DNA of 64,000 nucleotides from Daucus carota subsp. sativus (lineage: Eukaryota > Streptophyta > Magnoliopsida > Apiales > Apiaceae): contig NC_030381.2 of the NCBI RefSeq assembly GCF_001625215.2, positions 48,693,214 to 48,757,213 of the forward strand, written 5' to 3'. The notes under the pieces were generated by a model. It made no database searches and had not been told where the DNA came from. It saw nothing but the letters and a program-made list of their open reading frames with translations. The position numbers and the translations under genes are program-made. Below, piece by piece: positions 1 through 14,290 of the stretch; within the stretch, counting starts at the first letter, position 1, and every line of letters begins with the position of its first letter.

Positions 1-1361
1 TTCAAGTGTTGGGTTTTACTTATGTGAATGATGAAATTTTACATAAAATTATATTTGTGACAAATAATTCAAACAGATTATACAGTAATAAGGTGAATTG
101 TGACAAAACCGGTACACGTAACTTTATCATATTCAATTTAATTATGTTTCTTTGATTGTATTTTAAAAGACTAAAAATTTAACTTGCTCCATTATTTTTT
201 TAGGTGTTATATTATAACCCTCTATATTGAATCAACTCCTTTCTTTCTTTTTCTGTCCAAAAAAAAACAAAACAAAAAAACCTCCTTTCTGTCTTTCAAA
301 AATCTATTAATTAACCAAAATTAATGTTAATTACCATCGGGTTATAATGTCTCAGCTCGCAATATATAACGAGTAATTAATAACAAAATATATATTTGAT
401 CTGTAACATGTTTATATAAGTATTTCCGGTGATCGACCTCAAAAGTTATGTTGCCGAGGACCAATTAATATATGCAACTTCACATCTGTTTACATATGCA
501 GGCCATATATATTGCAATGTCTATACAACTGTAACAACTCCCTGGCTACTTGTTGCATATCCTAATCCTATGGATCACATAGCTTTGTTGACAACCTTTT
601 TATACTAGATTTTCAAACTTTTGAGTACGCGTCTTTTACTCTTTGTAGCTTATATATCGTCCTCACATCTAATGATTGACCAACAAGGGATCTTTCATCC
701 TCACAAACCGAATCAGGCAGCTTGGACATCACAAGGGATCTTTCATATTTATTTTCTCACACAAGATAACACGATATCAATCGTTTGTTAGGAACTTGAC
801 CATGATTAAAACCGCTATTCTATTCTCTCTTCGTGCTCATTGTATTTTCTCATTCCCTCAATTCTTCTCCGTTATATTCCTGTACTCACTTCCTTCCATT
901 CAAATAAACACAAAAAGGTGGATAAGATAGTCCTGGTTGAAAGAAGGCACAATGGAATACGTCAAGTAGAAAACTACTTCCACTACCAACTTACTTGTTC
1001 TAGAATGAGATCAGTCATTCATCAGCTATTTAGATTAATCTTAGGCTTGCAATGTCTATGGACCCTTTTCTCCCATGCCTTCCGGTCCCTATTCCTAACT
1101 TCGGGATGCACTAAAACTAAGACTATTACTCAATAATTCATGCCAAATTACGTCGATATTCTACTAAGAGTAGACTTCACCAGATTATACGAAATAATAT
1201 TTAAGAAGATTTTCGAAAGAGCACATGTTGGTGTTATCATAAATCATATCAGCTATATTAAAATCCGAGACCAAATCCAAAAATTATACGAGCCAAAAAA
1301 TCCTGCTTGACACGTTTACGTTAAAATTAGCAGAACTATGAGAAGCAACGAGAAAGAATGA
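1..1361. other. Intergenic region downstream of TPS1
   Basis: AT-rich sequence with homopolymer runs such as the A-rich stretch near 260-285. Small open frames at 676-1136 have no recognisable protein features. The right edge must hold the 3' untranslated region of the minus-strand TPS1 gene, whose stop codon is at 1362-1364. Nothing else could be supported. Confidence 0.5.
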
Positions 1362-4300
1362 CTAGCTATTTAGTGACTCTGCAAGTTCCTCTAGTAGAGA
1401 GACGACATCTGCTGAAGAATTAAGAAGATACCGGGCATTTGAGCGCTTTCGTCCAACCGTACATGAGATATAATTCTCGCTATTAAGATCCAGAACAGAT
1501 GCCGTTGGCCCTCGCATTCCCGTATCATTTCCGTTCATGTTGCTGCTTATGTTCTTCACGGGGGATGGAAAAGGATGATGAATTTTATGCGCAGGATGGT
1601 TTGAAGCAACTCCGCTGACGGGACTCGCTGAACTGATTCTTGCTGTACTTGCAGGTAGAGCAGAAAGCTCTGGCTCAAAAAAGGTATAGATATCTTCATC
1701 CTGAGTAGAACATATAAAATAATAAGAAAAAATTGGTGTCGTGATACATGCTCGCCAAAATCAGCTATTTAAGCAGAATTTAACAATGATCACCGAAGAG
1801 GAATGGACTACATATTTTACTTGAGATGTCTAAGTTGTCAGCAAATTTTCACCGTTCCCTCGTATTTGTCCAAATCTTGTGCAACTTATACATATTTTCT
1901 TTATATGCAAGGATCGATCGTACTAGCAGAAATACTGGTTCAAGTTGCAACTATGCAAATGCATATAATAGAATAATCACTAATTTCATGGACTAGACGT
2001 GTTCGGTGTTCCTACAACTGACATAAGAAATAGCAGTAGTGGTGTAGCTTCTGCATTATGGATCCAAAGAGTACATGGCAGCTCATATTGTCATATTCTT
2101 TCATGTTAGAATGTGATGCCTCTTCTTTAATGTGATTGAGATGTGCAGAAATTGAGCAGCTATGAACAGAAGGGGAGGAAAAGAAACTTATTTGATAGAC
2201 ATGACAAACAAAATGTAAAGCATGTATTTCACTGTCATTGTAGGTTTTCTTAAGAGCTTGTTATATATAAAGTTTCGTCAAAATGAACAGAAAATTGCTA
2301 TATTTTTGAGAAAACATATACCTTTGGCAAAAAGTGGCCGATACACAAAACATGGTCGATGGGAGAATTAGCATCATTGCGATGTAGTATCTCTCCTAAT
2401 ATACGATCAATTGATGCACCCTGAGTAGATATGAAATGGACACGTGTAAAGATGCTATTCTGCCACAATTACAGTATAGGAAGAAAGATTTTAATGAATG
2501 ACAAAGACATGCACCTTAGTCACACCAGCTGCTCGGACCTCAACAGAACGGCCACCTTGAACAACTTCAACAGAAGCATTGGAGATTGGACCAGTCCACA
2601 AATGCTGCAACATATCCTTTGATTGAAGCTTCCCAAACTCAATATCTACAGTTACCATAATTTTTAGAAAATGCAAAAGATATTACTGGATCAGAGTGAT
2701 TAAGTAATTTTACTGCTTGAGGATGAAATAGAGTTAATAATATAGTACATTTACCTGTGTACTTGTAATTCCAAACAAGTGAAGTCTCACGAAGCTCAAA
2801 ATAGGAACGGGGGGTCCTCTCAGTAAAATACTCGAACACATGCTGAATCAATTTACAAAAACAATGACTAAGTTTTCCGAACTTTTATAAAGATGAGTGC
2901 ATATATATTAAGTACTACAAAGTGCACCTTAACACTGTCAACCCAGTCCATTTGCAAACATTCTGGCATCGTTGTCATCCATTCTCCCTGCGTAGAACGT
3001 AAAAACATGCCATGCTCTGCTGCCAACCACATATTGAATTCGCCAAAGTTCTGTGGGAGTAATTAGTTAACATATGAAAGTAGAGTTTGCCAAAGCTTAG
3101 CGATATTTGGGTTAGATAAGAATACCTCGTCCAAGACGCTCCTATCACTCCCACTAAGAACCACAACTGTAGTCCTCGGATCATCACAAAGCTTCTTCAA
3201 TGGGTCTTTTAGATCTGGGTGCAGTTGAAGCTGCATTTCTTTGAACTGGTCAATCCTTATACCATGAGCATCTAGTTGTTCAGTTAGTGTTGCATAGAAA
3301 CCCTGTATAAAGCAGGTTGCACATCAGAAAAACATAAACAGATCCAAGTGTAACCAAAATATCCTTTTCTAATAATCCTGAGAGCAGCTTCCTCCAGACT
3401 TACTGAAGTTAATCTACATTGCATGTTAAGAGATAGAAATAGCAAGTCAATTGTGCATCTTGGTTTTGACAAAAATAAACCTCTCCAACATTAGCCCCTG
3501 GATGCTCACTATTAATGATCATGAAGGAGCAGGATTCATATGAAGCACCTTAGTACCTCGTATAAAGCAGCTTAGGCACTTTGCCGCACAGTTTTTTTTT
3601 AAAGATAATCTATATTTTACGAATTTTGCTTTTGATAAAGAATTTCAAACCTTCTCGAGTCAGTTAAAATGTTACACATTCAGAGTTCTCTCTATCTGGA
3701 CATAGGCAACATAACAACACTAAATGACCAGAGAGATTATTGAAGCAAGATGTGCACTAATACTACAAATCAGTATTGGGTATAGTCTAATATTTTATAC
3801 AGCTAAATGAATAAAGTCAAACCGCACCACAATATGTTTGGATGGAGGGTGAACGGGTAGAAGTTGCTATGGAGCTTCAACAATTTCATTGCTAAACAGT
3901 AAATCTATTGTCTTATTAAATTCAGAAAAGACAAGGTTGAATACCAGTATCAGTAACCGATTATTCGTTTGTGAAAAACTTTCGACTACATCTTTACTTG
4001 GAAGAGGTGGTGGAATTTGTTTTGTTCTCCGCTGAGCTTCAGCAACAGTATCTTCTAGTTCACTACAGGGAAAAAGATAAATTAAGGCATATACAGGGTA
4101 AAAATATATCATGGTATGAAAAGGAAAGAATCATTTGTAGAGAAATTCAATAATATACAGTAGTATCTCATACACAAACCGACAACTATTTTTCAAGTAC
4201 AAGTTCTAAAACTATATCATTAGCATCGGCTGAGTATTTCAATGATACCTTAGGGTATAATAAATATCAAGTTTCATTCCTGGTTTACTTCATTTCAAGA

Positions 4301-7300
4301 GTAAAATTTCCTCATCAACAAGACAATAACTCCACGTCAAGTTCCAGCTAATAATACTGAGCAGCGACATAACACTTCCTTTCCTTTCTATTTGACATGT
4401 TAAATTAAAGAGGACACAAATTCTAGAATTGACCTATTCACATCAAATCATCTTTCCTAGTGTTAGAGCTTAGGTCTAACTTCCTCAAATATACAAGTTA
4501 AACAACCATATATAGGTGCATGAACTTTGGTGTACTTCCTTTTTGTCTATAATAAAACTATTTAAGCAGAAGTTAACGAGTATTTCCAGCATTTCAACAA
4601 AAAAAACTAAGCATCAGAGACTAATGCTTACGCAAATAGAACTAGTCGGGAAACAAATGAGTAAAGTAGGGGTCTCAGAGAAGAAGACCCTACATACGAT
4701 AATCTGACAGTAAATTAATCAAGCAGTGGATCATAGCCGACTTCATAAAAAGACTAGCTTAGGCCTTAGAGTATTGAGTAGAGCCCACATATATACGGTT
4801 ATCCTTATCTTAATCTTGAGGATATCAAAGCTATTATTCAGTAAGCTATTGACCGTCGAGTTTGGATAAATATAATGTAATCATTGTGTTCCTTGCACCA
4901 TATGTAATCATGGCCATCTTTAGCTTGAAAGGAAAAGATTTAATATATTAAGTGAAACAGTTCATATCATGAACTGAAGGCTATATTTTAATTATATAGA
5001 AGTTGGTTTGGCTGTAATTGTTGTCCCCCAAATGCATCTAAACCCTGACATTAGGATTACATTTTCCGTTTTGGGCCAAGCCCACGCAGATTTTTTTTTG
5101 GCACATAACATAAGGCCTCATACTTATAGAGAAGCTTATATCCAAGGCAAGTCTTCCTTGATTGTCCAATTTAGGATTTAGGTTACTCCCCGAAGGTAAT
5201 TAGATCATTATCAGTTAAGCCAGAGAGTGGCATCAAGATGACACTAGAAAATTCATAGAAATAAATGCTGGAATCGACTTGAGTCTGAAGTACGTTGATT
5301 AGTTTATCATATCTTGCATCATTACTGTAAGGACAGCTTATCAGCAACTTTCTGATAAGAAAATAATCTTATTATATAAAACCAATTTATTTCACACACG
5401 GCCCTTATGTGTGAAAATATCTCCAATCTGTTGTATAACCAACTCCCGAACTTCTAGGTTAAGACAGTTTCTTGTCACATGTCATTTGTCAGGAGTGAAT
5501 AAAGTAACAAAGAAATTATTCATTTTAGCCTCCAAATGAATCAAGCACATAACAAAGATTATACAATCATAAATTTATAAGTGAAATGTAAATAAGGCCA
5601 CATTTTATTATTATGCTAATTAATGAGATAAAGTTGATATACCTCAAAAAGTTTTCAGCCCATTGTTGGGATGTATGAGTGGTCACATGCATGAAGTTGT
5701 GGTCGTGCCGTTTCTCCCTTTCATCATCTGGCATATTTAAAGCATAGCTAATTGAAGCAGCAACTTCAGTAATGTTCCATGGGTTTACCAATATCGCTCC
5801 AGCACCAAGAGACTGTGCTGCACCTGCAAACTACAGAAGTAAATTGGTAAATTGTTAATTTGGGTCCTACTTTCCAAGAAGACATCATATGAGAAAGATA
5901 AATAGGGAAACACTGTCCCTGATTATGTTGCTAAAGTTTTTAGGACTCGGAAAGTTAAACAAAGAAAGCTAACACTGTCCAGAATACCACTGAATCACAT
6001 TATCATTACTACAGTCTAACAATATCGCAAAGTGAAAGTTTACATTTCCATTACTATAAAAATTACATACATACACCTCAAAGGCAATGAACTACGCCCA
6101 CTTACTATACTCATACTAGTACACCTCATGCTACACCTTGGTAGTTCATCTCTCACGCCAGCATCTAAATACTTAAAGGGAATATGTCAAATTGGATATC
6201 CAACAGTCCTAAGTTTTGCATCTTGGATCTGCAATGTGAAAGCTTGGTTTTGGGTCCTATATATTCAACATGCATGATAATTGTGGCTTCCACAATTTGA
6301 AAGATGGCAAATACAGAGACCTTGTGGCCCATGCTTTTTGTTAATTTTAAGGGTATACACAGAGGAGGGCTGTAGTTTATCAAGATGAGTGTATTTCTAT
6401 CATTTTTTAGTGGTATTGCTTTGGCTAGTATCAATAAATGCTCTTAGAGGGATTTCTAAGATGCAGGTTGCTCTATGCTATTCCTTTCATTAAGTTAAAC
6501 CAAATTAAAGAAATGTATATTTATCATCTCATATATTATTACGATTATATATATAATTGATATGTTACCTAAATGAAAAAAGAGGGCCATAAGAAATTTA
6601 CATAATGCAGAAACTGTTGGCCGAAGTATATATTTTTTAGGGTAACCTAACAGAGGAACGGTCTACTATTATAGTAACTGTTAAAAAAACAAAAGCATAT
6701 AATAGATTTGACTCTTTTTTTTTTGTCAGGATAATAGATTTGACTTGAATGCTCCTTATAAATATAAAAAGTGATTTTAACATTATAGTCAGGAGAGAGC
6801 AAGAACTTAGTTACCTCGCTAAGGATTAAAACACCTTTTTTGGATGCTTGGCAGGCTACATACTCATAGCTGACAAGATTCATTCCATCTCTCAGGGATG
6901 TAACAAGTGCAACATCTGAATAGAAACTTTAAAAAGTGAGAGAATAAAACAGCATCAATTTTAACCTGAAATACAAAACTCTTAATAGGCAGGTACATAC
7001 GGTACGCATCATCAAACAGTCTACAGCTGTCAGTGCAAAAAGGATCAAACGATCAAAATGAAAGTGTACACAAATCTGAACACATTCGTTTCTTCCTTTA
7101 AAATTGTCTGACTAAACAGATTACCCAGTCATATCCTTTGGCATCCAATACTAATAGTAACCAAACAACTGTTGGTGGAGATTGATTGGTACAAGGGACT
7201 AAATAAAGAAAACCTAGAGCACTACCAATAATCAGTACTCAATTGCTATTGGGCTATTGCAGCAACAGAAGAAGAGATACCTCACAAAAAAACAACTGAA

Positions 7301-10300
7301 CACTTTCCATGCCTACGTATTATCTAATTCTACTGATAGTAGTGGTTATAAGATAGTGTTGATCGATTAGTACAGACCAAACCTGCCCTAGAGTCCTTTG
7401 ATAGTGCCCATTTGGAATTTAAAAGCAGATATCCTTGAGAAGACATAATCTGAATTCTAACATAATGCAAGGTTTATGAATCTGATAGTGTTAATTGCCA
7501 GGGCGGAGACGTTTCATGGCAAGCTTACACGGCAGCCTGTTCTAGATTATTAGTGAAGTTTAAGATTTTGTCGTCTTTTTAAGTATGGTTTGGCCTCAAT
7601 AATATTGACAGTGTAATTTGGCTTCCCCTAAATAATTCAAAAATCACAAGTATAATTTGGCTCACTTTCAATCAATTTCTTTGTTCCACCTATGGTTAAT
7701 GGTTGCATGTATGCAAGTGTTTGTTTAACAGTATACCATTCAACATAAGATAATATGGACCTGCTTGAATAAATAAAAGCACGACACGGTCGACTGGTCA
7801 GGCATCTATCCTAAATTAGACAAGTCGTCTGGGCTGCATGTCGTCAACATTACCAGGTTACAACCTTGACAAACACTTTAAATGGCATTATGCTTCTAGG
7901 TGCAGACCTAACCCATTGGTATTAAAGTCTTAAGTATTCTTCCCTTGATTTCAATGAATCAAAAACACTTCCACATATAATAATGATCGGTTAAATATGA
8001 GGGTTAAGGCATGAAAACAGTTACCAGTTACAGCATAGAGTGCACATAATTTGTGAAAGTCGAGAGTTTGATCCTGTAAATAAGCAAGAAATAACTTTGT
8101 AAGTCACTGCACTATTATTCCACATTATTAATTTCTTCAGGAAAAAGTTGAAAATACATGTCATGCTGCCCACAAAATAAACTTGCTTCCGTGTAATTGT
8201 ACTACTAATAGACATACGGAGCTGCATGACCTTTTGTTTCCATGACATACCAGGGAATATGTGACATTTAATATAATAGGCATGACTTGCCACAAGTATT
8301 AATTTTTAAAACAACAGCAGAGAGGAAGCTGCCATTATCACTCGTTACCGCAGGAAGATCATAAGCTCACTCATATGTACAAGTCCTAGTGTGACATTGA
8401 TCAGTGAACATTAACTTTTATTCTAAAAAATATATAAGTCTGACAAAAGCTTTGTCAAATAGGTATCTGAAGCCACAATAGTCAAATTGTGTGAACCACC
8501 ACTATAGGCGAAGACTTGAGTTTTTCATACTTAAGCATAATATGATAATTAGAGCTCAAAATAGAGAAATTTTCAAGGGGTGAAAATACAAACCAAGTGA
8601 TGAAGCGGAACAGCTGTAAGAGTTCCATATTTTCCATTAACGTGTCCAACAATTTCATGAACTTGGCATGTGAGCTTTTGATCTGTCAAAACCAATGACC
8701 ACAATATAAGCAAGCAAGCTTTTTAAACAAGCAAGCAGCACACAAACACAATTTCGGAATTGTTTAAAATATCAATGTTTCTCAAAGATATCATTTAACA
8801 ATTTCAATAATCAATACAAGAAGAAAACGTCTATGTTGTAGAAAAACCTTGAAAGCAAATAAAGAGTCATCATGTGTCTTGGAAACATCATAGAAGGAAT
8901 TGCAAAGTACTCTACCTATAACTTTAAAGCAACACTGATTCATCCAACTTCATATTTTTCAATTAGACTGAAAGCTAAGTCAGCATGCAGCATAATCTTC
9001 GCTTTAATAAATCTACCTATTAATTTAGAATAGTTTTAGCCTGTTTTCATTTATGGAATCCAACCTTCGAGACCCCCCTCCCCCCCCCCCCTCCTAAACG
9101 GTCAATCTGCTCCATATGAATTAAAGATATTTTGGGAATCTGATCGTTTCTATTGAGTGGCGTAAAATGGAATACAATATTACAAAAGATCCCTTAGTTT
9201 TTCTATTGAAGACAATATCTTCAGGCCTTGACCAATTTATGAAACCAATCTAACAATGTAAGCTGACTAATTGCTTGGCTATCAACATACATGCCTCTAA
9301 TAGAATCTAAAACAAAAAGGATATGTAATTTGAAGAACTTATGAAACTCCACTCGGTCATTACTGCAATGTTTATATTATTCTTCTCATTAAAGGATAAT
9401 CTCAAATGATATACTGAACTTGCAGTGTAAGCCTGGTAGAATATATCTCGCTAAGCCAGCAAAGTCAATTCTAGTAACTCCCATCAAGCAGTAAGTTTAT
9501 GAATATGCATTTCACATTGCATCGAGTTATAATTAGCAAGATAAAATCAATACAAGCAAAAACGCACCAAACATTGATAGAAAAGAGCTTACACTCAGGA
9601 ACATCTGTCCTTGTTGGAACAGCAATTTGTATCAAAACTACTCGATCATGCCAATTTGGATTTTCTTCCAGAAACTTTTCAAATGCCAAAATCTTCTGAG
9701 GAATGCCTTTCATTGTATCAAGACGATCAACTCCCAGCATAACCTGTCCATGATAATTAATGCATGATACCGCAAAAAATTATCAATCAGCCTTGGAAAC
9801 AGCCAAAAGGATATCGGAAAAATTGGCTGACAATTCAAAATAGTAAAGTATATACTGGGTTCTACTTCCATTTTTCTAGGTTGGGGGAGGGCGATATAGG
9901 GGGATCATATTTGTAGCCCATGGGACGAGTTGGCAGTGGAGGATGTTCAACTGGTTATGTAGGTCCTTACGACAAATAATTACATCGGCCTAGTTCAGGA
10001 CAGCAGTGCAAGCAATATTTATGCACTAAAAGATTGATGTAAGTAACTTACACAATCACACGATGTTGAAAAACACCAGTTGAAAAAAATAAGAGAACAT
10101 AAGGTAGAGGAAATTATATGGTCAAAAGGAGTAGGACAGAGGAAGGGGGAAAAGAGAGATAAAGCGAGAAGCTATAAATAGGTTGTAGCACAATCCATTG
10201 GAACAGCCAGTGGTCCACTACACTGAAACTCAGCAGTTAATTACTAATCCCAGATGCCACTATTATGACTAAAGAAAGCGGATTCTGTTGGTATACACCT

Positions 10301-12850
10301 CTCGAATAGAGGCCCTCATCTTTCAGAAGTGCGTATTTACAGTTCCCATTTCCACCAAATCCTGGTCATTTTAACTCATTCTAGTGTGTTTAGTAGGACA
10401 ATTGTCAAAATAACTTACCCGAAAAAATATAAAAGAATATTCCATAATAAATTGACATGAAAAAATTATCCATCGAAGAGAATATTAAAGTAGAACGCAA
10501 CAGCTACAGATATTCAGACAAATTATGTCACAGTTCCAAAAGTATGACAGAAATTAGGAAGCAATGTACAAATACTGAGCAGTTTATAGGGGAGTAAAAA
10601 ATAACTACTGCGAAGTTATAAGTAATGTAGCTTGATTTTGAATAAAATATATTGATAAGATTTATCACGGACCTTGCGATTAGAGAATTTCTCTTTTAGT
10701 CGTTGAATTTCATCCTTCACTTGGGGGAGTTCAAGAGCTTTTATGAATCGATCAGGATCTATCCCAATGGGAAACTGTAATCAAAATCTCCCGTTAATGT
10801 TTTTTTACAGCACAACAAAGACTGTATTAGCTTCTTAACATAATACATGTCAGAATACTATTAAGTATATTAAAAGTAAACAGGTGCATACCGCAGCCAC
10901 ACGAGTAATCTTCCCTTGATCCTCAACTCCATCAGGTGTGCCTTCAAGCCCAAGAATCCGAGTACAAGCACTTACAAAGTGCCTCGCATAGTCATAAGTG
11001 TGAAAGCTGAGAAGCAAAGAATGGAATTAATTACTTCTGCGACTCAAAGGCTCAGAGGAGAAGCTGATTTGTCAAATCATATATTATGTGTTGTACTTTC
11101 AGAAGCAACTATAATCATGGCTATAGTAAGTTAAACTGCAATCTTATCAAATGCTTTGTTAGTGACGTTATATAGCAAGGATGATGGTTAAAATTCTAAA
11201 ATTTAAAATATTACCATATGGTAAAATAATTTTCGGCATCTGTGAACTACTCACTAATCCAGACTTGGTGTTTCAATGTTAGAAAAGAAACTAAGAAATA
11301 CTAATTGTAATGATGAAGATAAAACAAAAGTAACAATAATATTCTGTTTCACACAGGAGGCCAAGGATTGAAGTATTATTATTTTCTACTCTTCCTTTAA
11401 TAATTAGAAAGCCTCGCTCAAAAAAGCCTGAAAACCCTGTCATAATAAGTTAAACTAATCTTATGACTAATGAGTAATGACATATCAGGCAACAAAATAA
11501 GCATCTCTAGCCTGTATGTCATATAATAACTCCCTTCTAAGATTATGAAATTAAAAAAATTCTATACAAAACAAAAATAGAAATGAAAATAGAATTTTAA
11601 TATATACCCGACTAAATCAGCAGCTAGAACTGATTTCAGTAACTCTGACCGAGATGGCAGTGTCTTGTGAATTTCTGAAGAAGGAAAAGGTGTGTGGAGA
11701 AACCAACCAACTTTCATCTTGCTGTTATTCTCCTTAAGGTATTGGGGAAGAAACATGAGATGGTAATCATGGCACCAGACAATATCGCCGTCCTTATAAT
11801 GTTCATTGACCACATCTGCAAATATTTTGTTGGCTCTCTTATATGCATCAAACTGGGACTGGAAACTACGGGTTGTGGCAAGACGATCTTCCTGTGGAAG
11901 GCCAAGATAATGAAAAAGTGTCCACAAGATGTTGTTACAGTAGCCATTGTAATATTGATGAACAATCTCTTCATCAAGAAAAACTGGTATGCATCTCTGC
12001 AATATAAGACAATATTAGTTAGATGTATTACATCAGCTGCTACCTAAGCTGTAACATCACATAGTTAATTCTTATAGACACTTAGACAGTTCGAAAAGTG
12101 GTGTGGGACATAATTATATAAACCTTCTCTGCTAGAGCACGAGTAAGTGATTTTTGTCCAGTCTCATCAGGAACATTCACACCAACCCATCCAATCCATC
12201 TAACTTCAAATTCATCAATGCCTTCAAGAAAGTGTTGCAACATCTTTTAGCATGCTCGTTGGTGCTCACAACATACAAAGTTAATACATAATGACACAAG
12301 TAATATAGTAATGCAAATATCGACTTTGATCTTCAAGTTGGAAATATTAAAAAATAAGGCAGTATAATAGACAAAAAAGAACTAGTGTTCAATTTTAAGA
12401 TCGAACGAAAATGCAAATCAAGAGAGAACTAAATGGACACTTACCCATGAGTGCACTGACTAGTCCCCCTACATTTACTTCTACTTTCCATGAGTCTTCC
12501 CCCTTCCTCCTTGCACCTACAGGTAGCCTGTTTGCAACCACCAACAAACGTTGTTTTGGAGGCTTGCCCTTTTGCACATTCTGCTTATAATCATTCAGAA
12601 CTGTTGCCTCTATGATTCCTTCAAATAACTGTTCAACATTGATCCAGTCCTCATTAATTAAGTTTTGGCCTTCCTCAACAGTGCCATTATCCCCTTTAAA
12701 ATCATTCCCTTCCTCGTTTGCATTGAAAGACCTATTGGATTTCTTAAATTCTTTTTCTCGCAAAACCCTCTCCAGTCTACTCCGCAGAATAGCAGAGTCA
12801 TGATTTTCCTTTCCAGAAGACATATCAGTTGTCTGCAATTCCCCCTGCAT
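1362..12850 (-). CDS. TPS1: Trehalose-6-phosphate synthase, class I (TPS1-type), 17 coding exons
   Basis: Makes trehalose 6-phosphate, a sugar-status signal, from UDP-glucose and glucose 6-phosphate; known plant TPS1 acts in the cytosol and nucleus. Coding exons (minus): 12850-12445, 12221-12124, 11996-11608, 11006-10892, 10774-10673, 9743-9593, 8682-8594, 8073-8025, 6915-6815, 5830-5643, 4062-3945, 3302-3126, 3050-2928, 2842-2755, 2645-2515, 2420-2322, 1700-1362. They sum to 2763 nt, 920 aa plus stop, close to Arabidopsis TPS1 (942 aa by memory). The GT20 domain has HDYHLMFLP near residue 244, [14 protein letters not shown] near 374 and [15 protein letters not shown] near 475, all donor/acceptor-site motifs of active TPS. 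The C-terminal phosphatase-like domain starts near [15 protein letters not shown], where true TPPs have LDYDGTL, so phosphatase activity is not expected. The tail ends with a conserved block ([13 protein letters not shown]) typical of class I. The start is the ATG just after acceptor TTTCAG; an upstream in-frame ATG at 12898 falls in the leader intron. Exon 2's acceptor was chosen to keep the frame and the residues G-I-D-E-F-E. Confidence 0.95.
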
Positions 12851-13532
12851 ATTCTGAAAGATTTCATAGTAAGCTAATGCCTCACACAGATAGTTCATTA
12901 CATACTACAACCAAAGTGCTTGGATTTAGTACAATGCTACTTGATGCCACAATTTTGGAAGCAAGTAAGACTACTAATCCACAGAAACATTAAGTAAACA
13001 AAAAGACTGCTGTTCAAGACCTCATAATGACGACTCAACTTATCATTCTAAATGCAGCTCATATGTCTCGAAAATTAAAAAAAAAAAACCATTGAGTGGT
13101 ACACTTAACTGCCAAGAAAGAACTCTATCTGCAGCTTTGTTGATATGTAATCCATAAATCACTCATCAAAAAAATTAACAATACATAAAACCACTTCTCT
13201 AAACTTGTCAATCAAAGGGGTCACATTCATTTTACTTGTACTAATATAATTATCAACAAAAAACCACTAGACGCTGTCACACTAGCAAATAGCATCTTCT
13301 CAAAAAAGCCAAAACTCAATTTTTACAAATTGAATTTACAGTAAACAGAATGCTAATCCAATTTCAAACTTTTACAAAAATCGCCTACGACTCTAACACA
13401 GTAAATTCTTTCATCCATAACATATTTTTACAATCAGAACCATTAAATAGTCTCGAACAGCATCAATATAAGTACAAATAATCTCTGTAGAACCTAAACA
13501 ACCATAACTACTATCCATCAACAAACCCTAGA

Positions 13533-13707
13533 TGTTAGCAGGACTCGGCTAAAAGTGTCTAGATACCTATCTGAGTGTCAGGACTCCACAATATTTTGAA
13601 AATTTTACATATTTTTAGCCTAAAATAAGTGTCGGAGTGTCCATACCCATATTCGAGAGTGTCGAGTGTCCGACACGGTTACTCGCAAAATGAGGAGTCT
13701 GGGTAAC
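13533..13707. repeat. Dispersed MITE-like repeat in the TPS1 leader intron
   Basis: About 170 bp closely resembling 59389-59541 in the OTU gene intron. Shared blocks include ATTTTACATRTTTTTRGCCTAAA and GTCCGACACGG. In the second copy the left edge is GTTACTCGGACTC; this copy ends in GAGTCTGGGTAAC, whose reverse complement is GTTACCCAGACTC, so the family has roughly 13-bp terminal inverted repeats. The left end of this copy is degraded. It is non-coding and non-autonomous; the superfamily is not determined. Confidence 0.6.
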
Positions 13708-13910
13708 TTAAAACCCCATGAAAAGAAAAACTACCAATTAAACACATAGATATTAATAACACCAAATATAGCACCTCTAAAGGCAATCTCATCCCCAATA
13801 AATATATATGATCACATCCCCAATTCCAAAAAATCAAATAGACAATGAATTAAAGGCAAAAAGATTACTTAAACTCAAATAACATGAACAAGAATTATTA
13901 CCTGAGAAGA

Positions 13911-14215
13911 CTTGATCATAAAAAAAGAGAGAGACCTAAAACGAGAGAATTGAACAATTTAGGAGGAACCCATGTAGGGGTATAATTTGGAAGGGTTTTG
14001 GATAGGCAAAAATCTTTACATAAACACACAGAAGCTGACGAGCAAGTATCCATAATTAGATAAAACGAAAAAGAATTAAAAAAAAGAAAAAAGTTTATAC
14101 GTTTATCCAGAAAGAAAGTTGTCCTTGAAAAAACAGAGACTCAAACTGAAAGTTTCAGTTTGAGACGATGATTTTGATACCTTAAACTTTCTTGCCTTGT
14201 TGCATGCAGGTGCTG
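13911..14215 (-). other. Probable 5' untranslated leader exon(s) of TPS1
   Basis: On the minus strand a good donor (TTCTCAG|GTAATAATTC) lies at 13911/13910 and pairs with acceptor TTTCAG at about 12857, six bases before the start codon, giving a leader intron of about 1.05 kb. A second possible donor (TTTAAG|GTATCAAAA) near 14180 could split the leader further. Transcription is inferred to begin near 14215, below the TATA-like box at 14243-14250. No RNA evidence is available. Confidence 0.5.
14140..14164. repeat. Perfect 25-bp palindrome in the TPS1 leader
   Basis: Arm CTCAAACTGAAA, one central G, then TTTCAGTTTGAG: a perfect inverted repeat with 12-bp arms and a one-base centre. It lies just downstream of the inferred TPS1 transcription start and would form a hairpin/cruciform, or serve as a symmetric protein-binding site. 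Confidence 0.8.
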
Positions 14216-14242
14216 CTGCAGTGTTACCAAAAGCAAGTCAAA

Positions 14243-14250
14243 TTTTTATA
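14243..14250 (-). promoter_or_regulatory. TATA-like box of TPS1
   Basis: TATAAAAA on the minus strand, about 30 bp above the inferred start of the leader exon. Position and match are good, but the flanks are AT-rich, so a chance match is possible. Confidence 0.4.
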
Positions 14251-14290
14251 TTCTTATGAGTACTCGTTTTTTGTTTTGTTTTTTTCAATT

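Noticed and set aside
676..1136. Two overlapping small open frames
   Set aside because: No family resemblance, no splice or promoter support, and composition like the surrounding non-coding DNA.
11694..12047. Plus-strand open frame of 117 codons
   Set aside because: It is the antisense of TPS1 exon 3, whose minus-strand product is clearly conserved.
12395..12898. Longer TPS1 N-terminus starting MNYLCEALAYYE
   Set aside because: A good 3' splice site (TTTCAG) lies between this ATG and the next one, so the first 16 residues are most likely leader-intron sequence; the frame also reads past the true donor at 12444.
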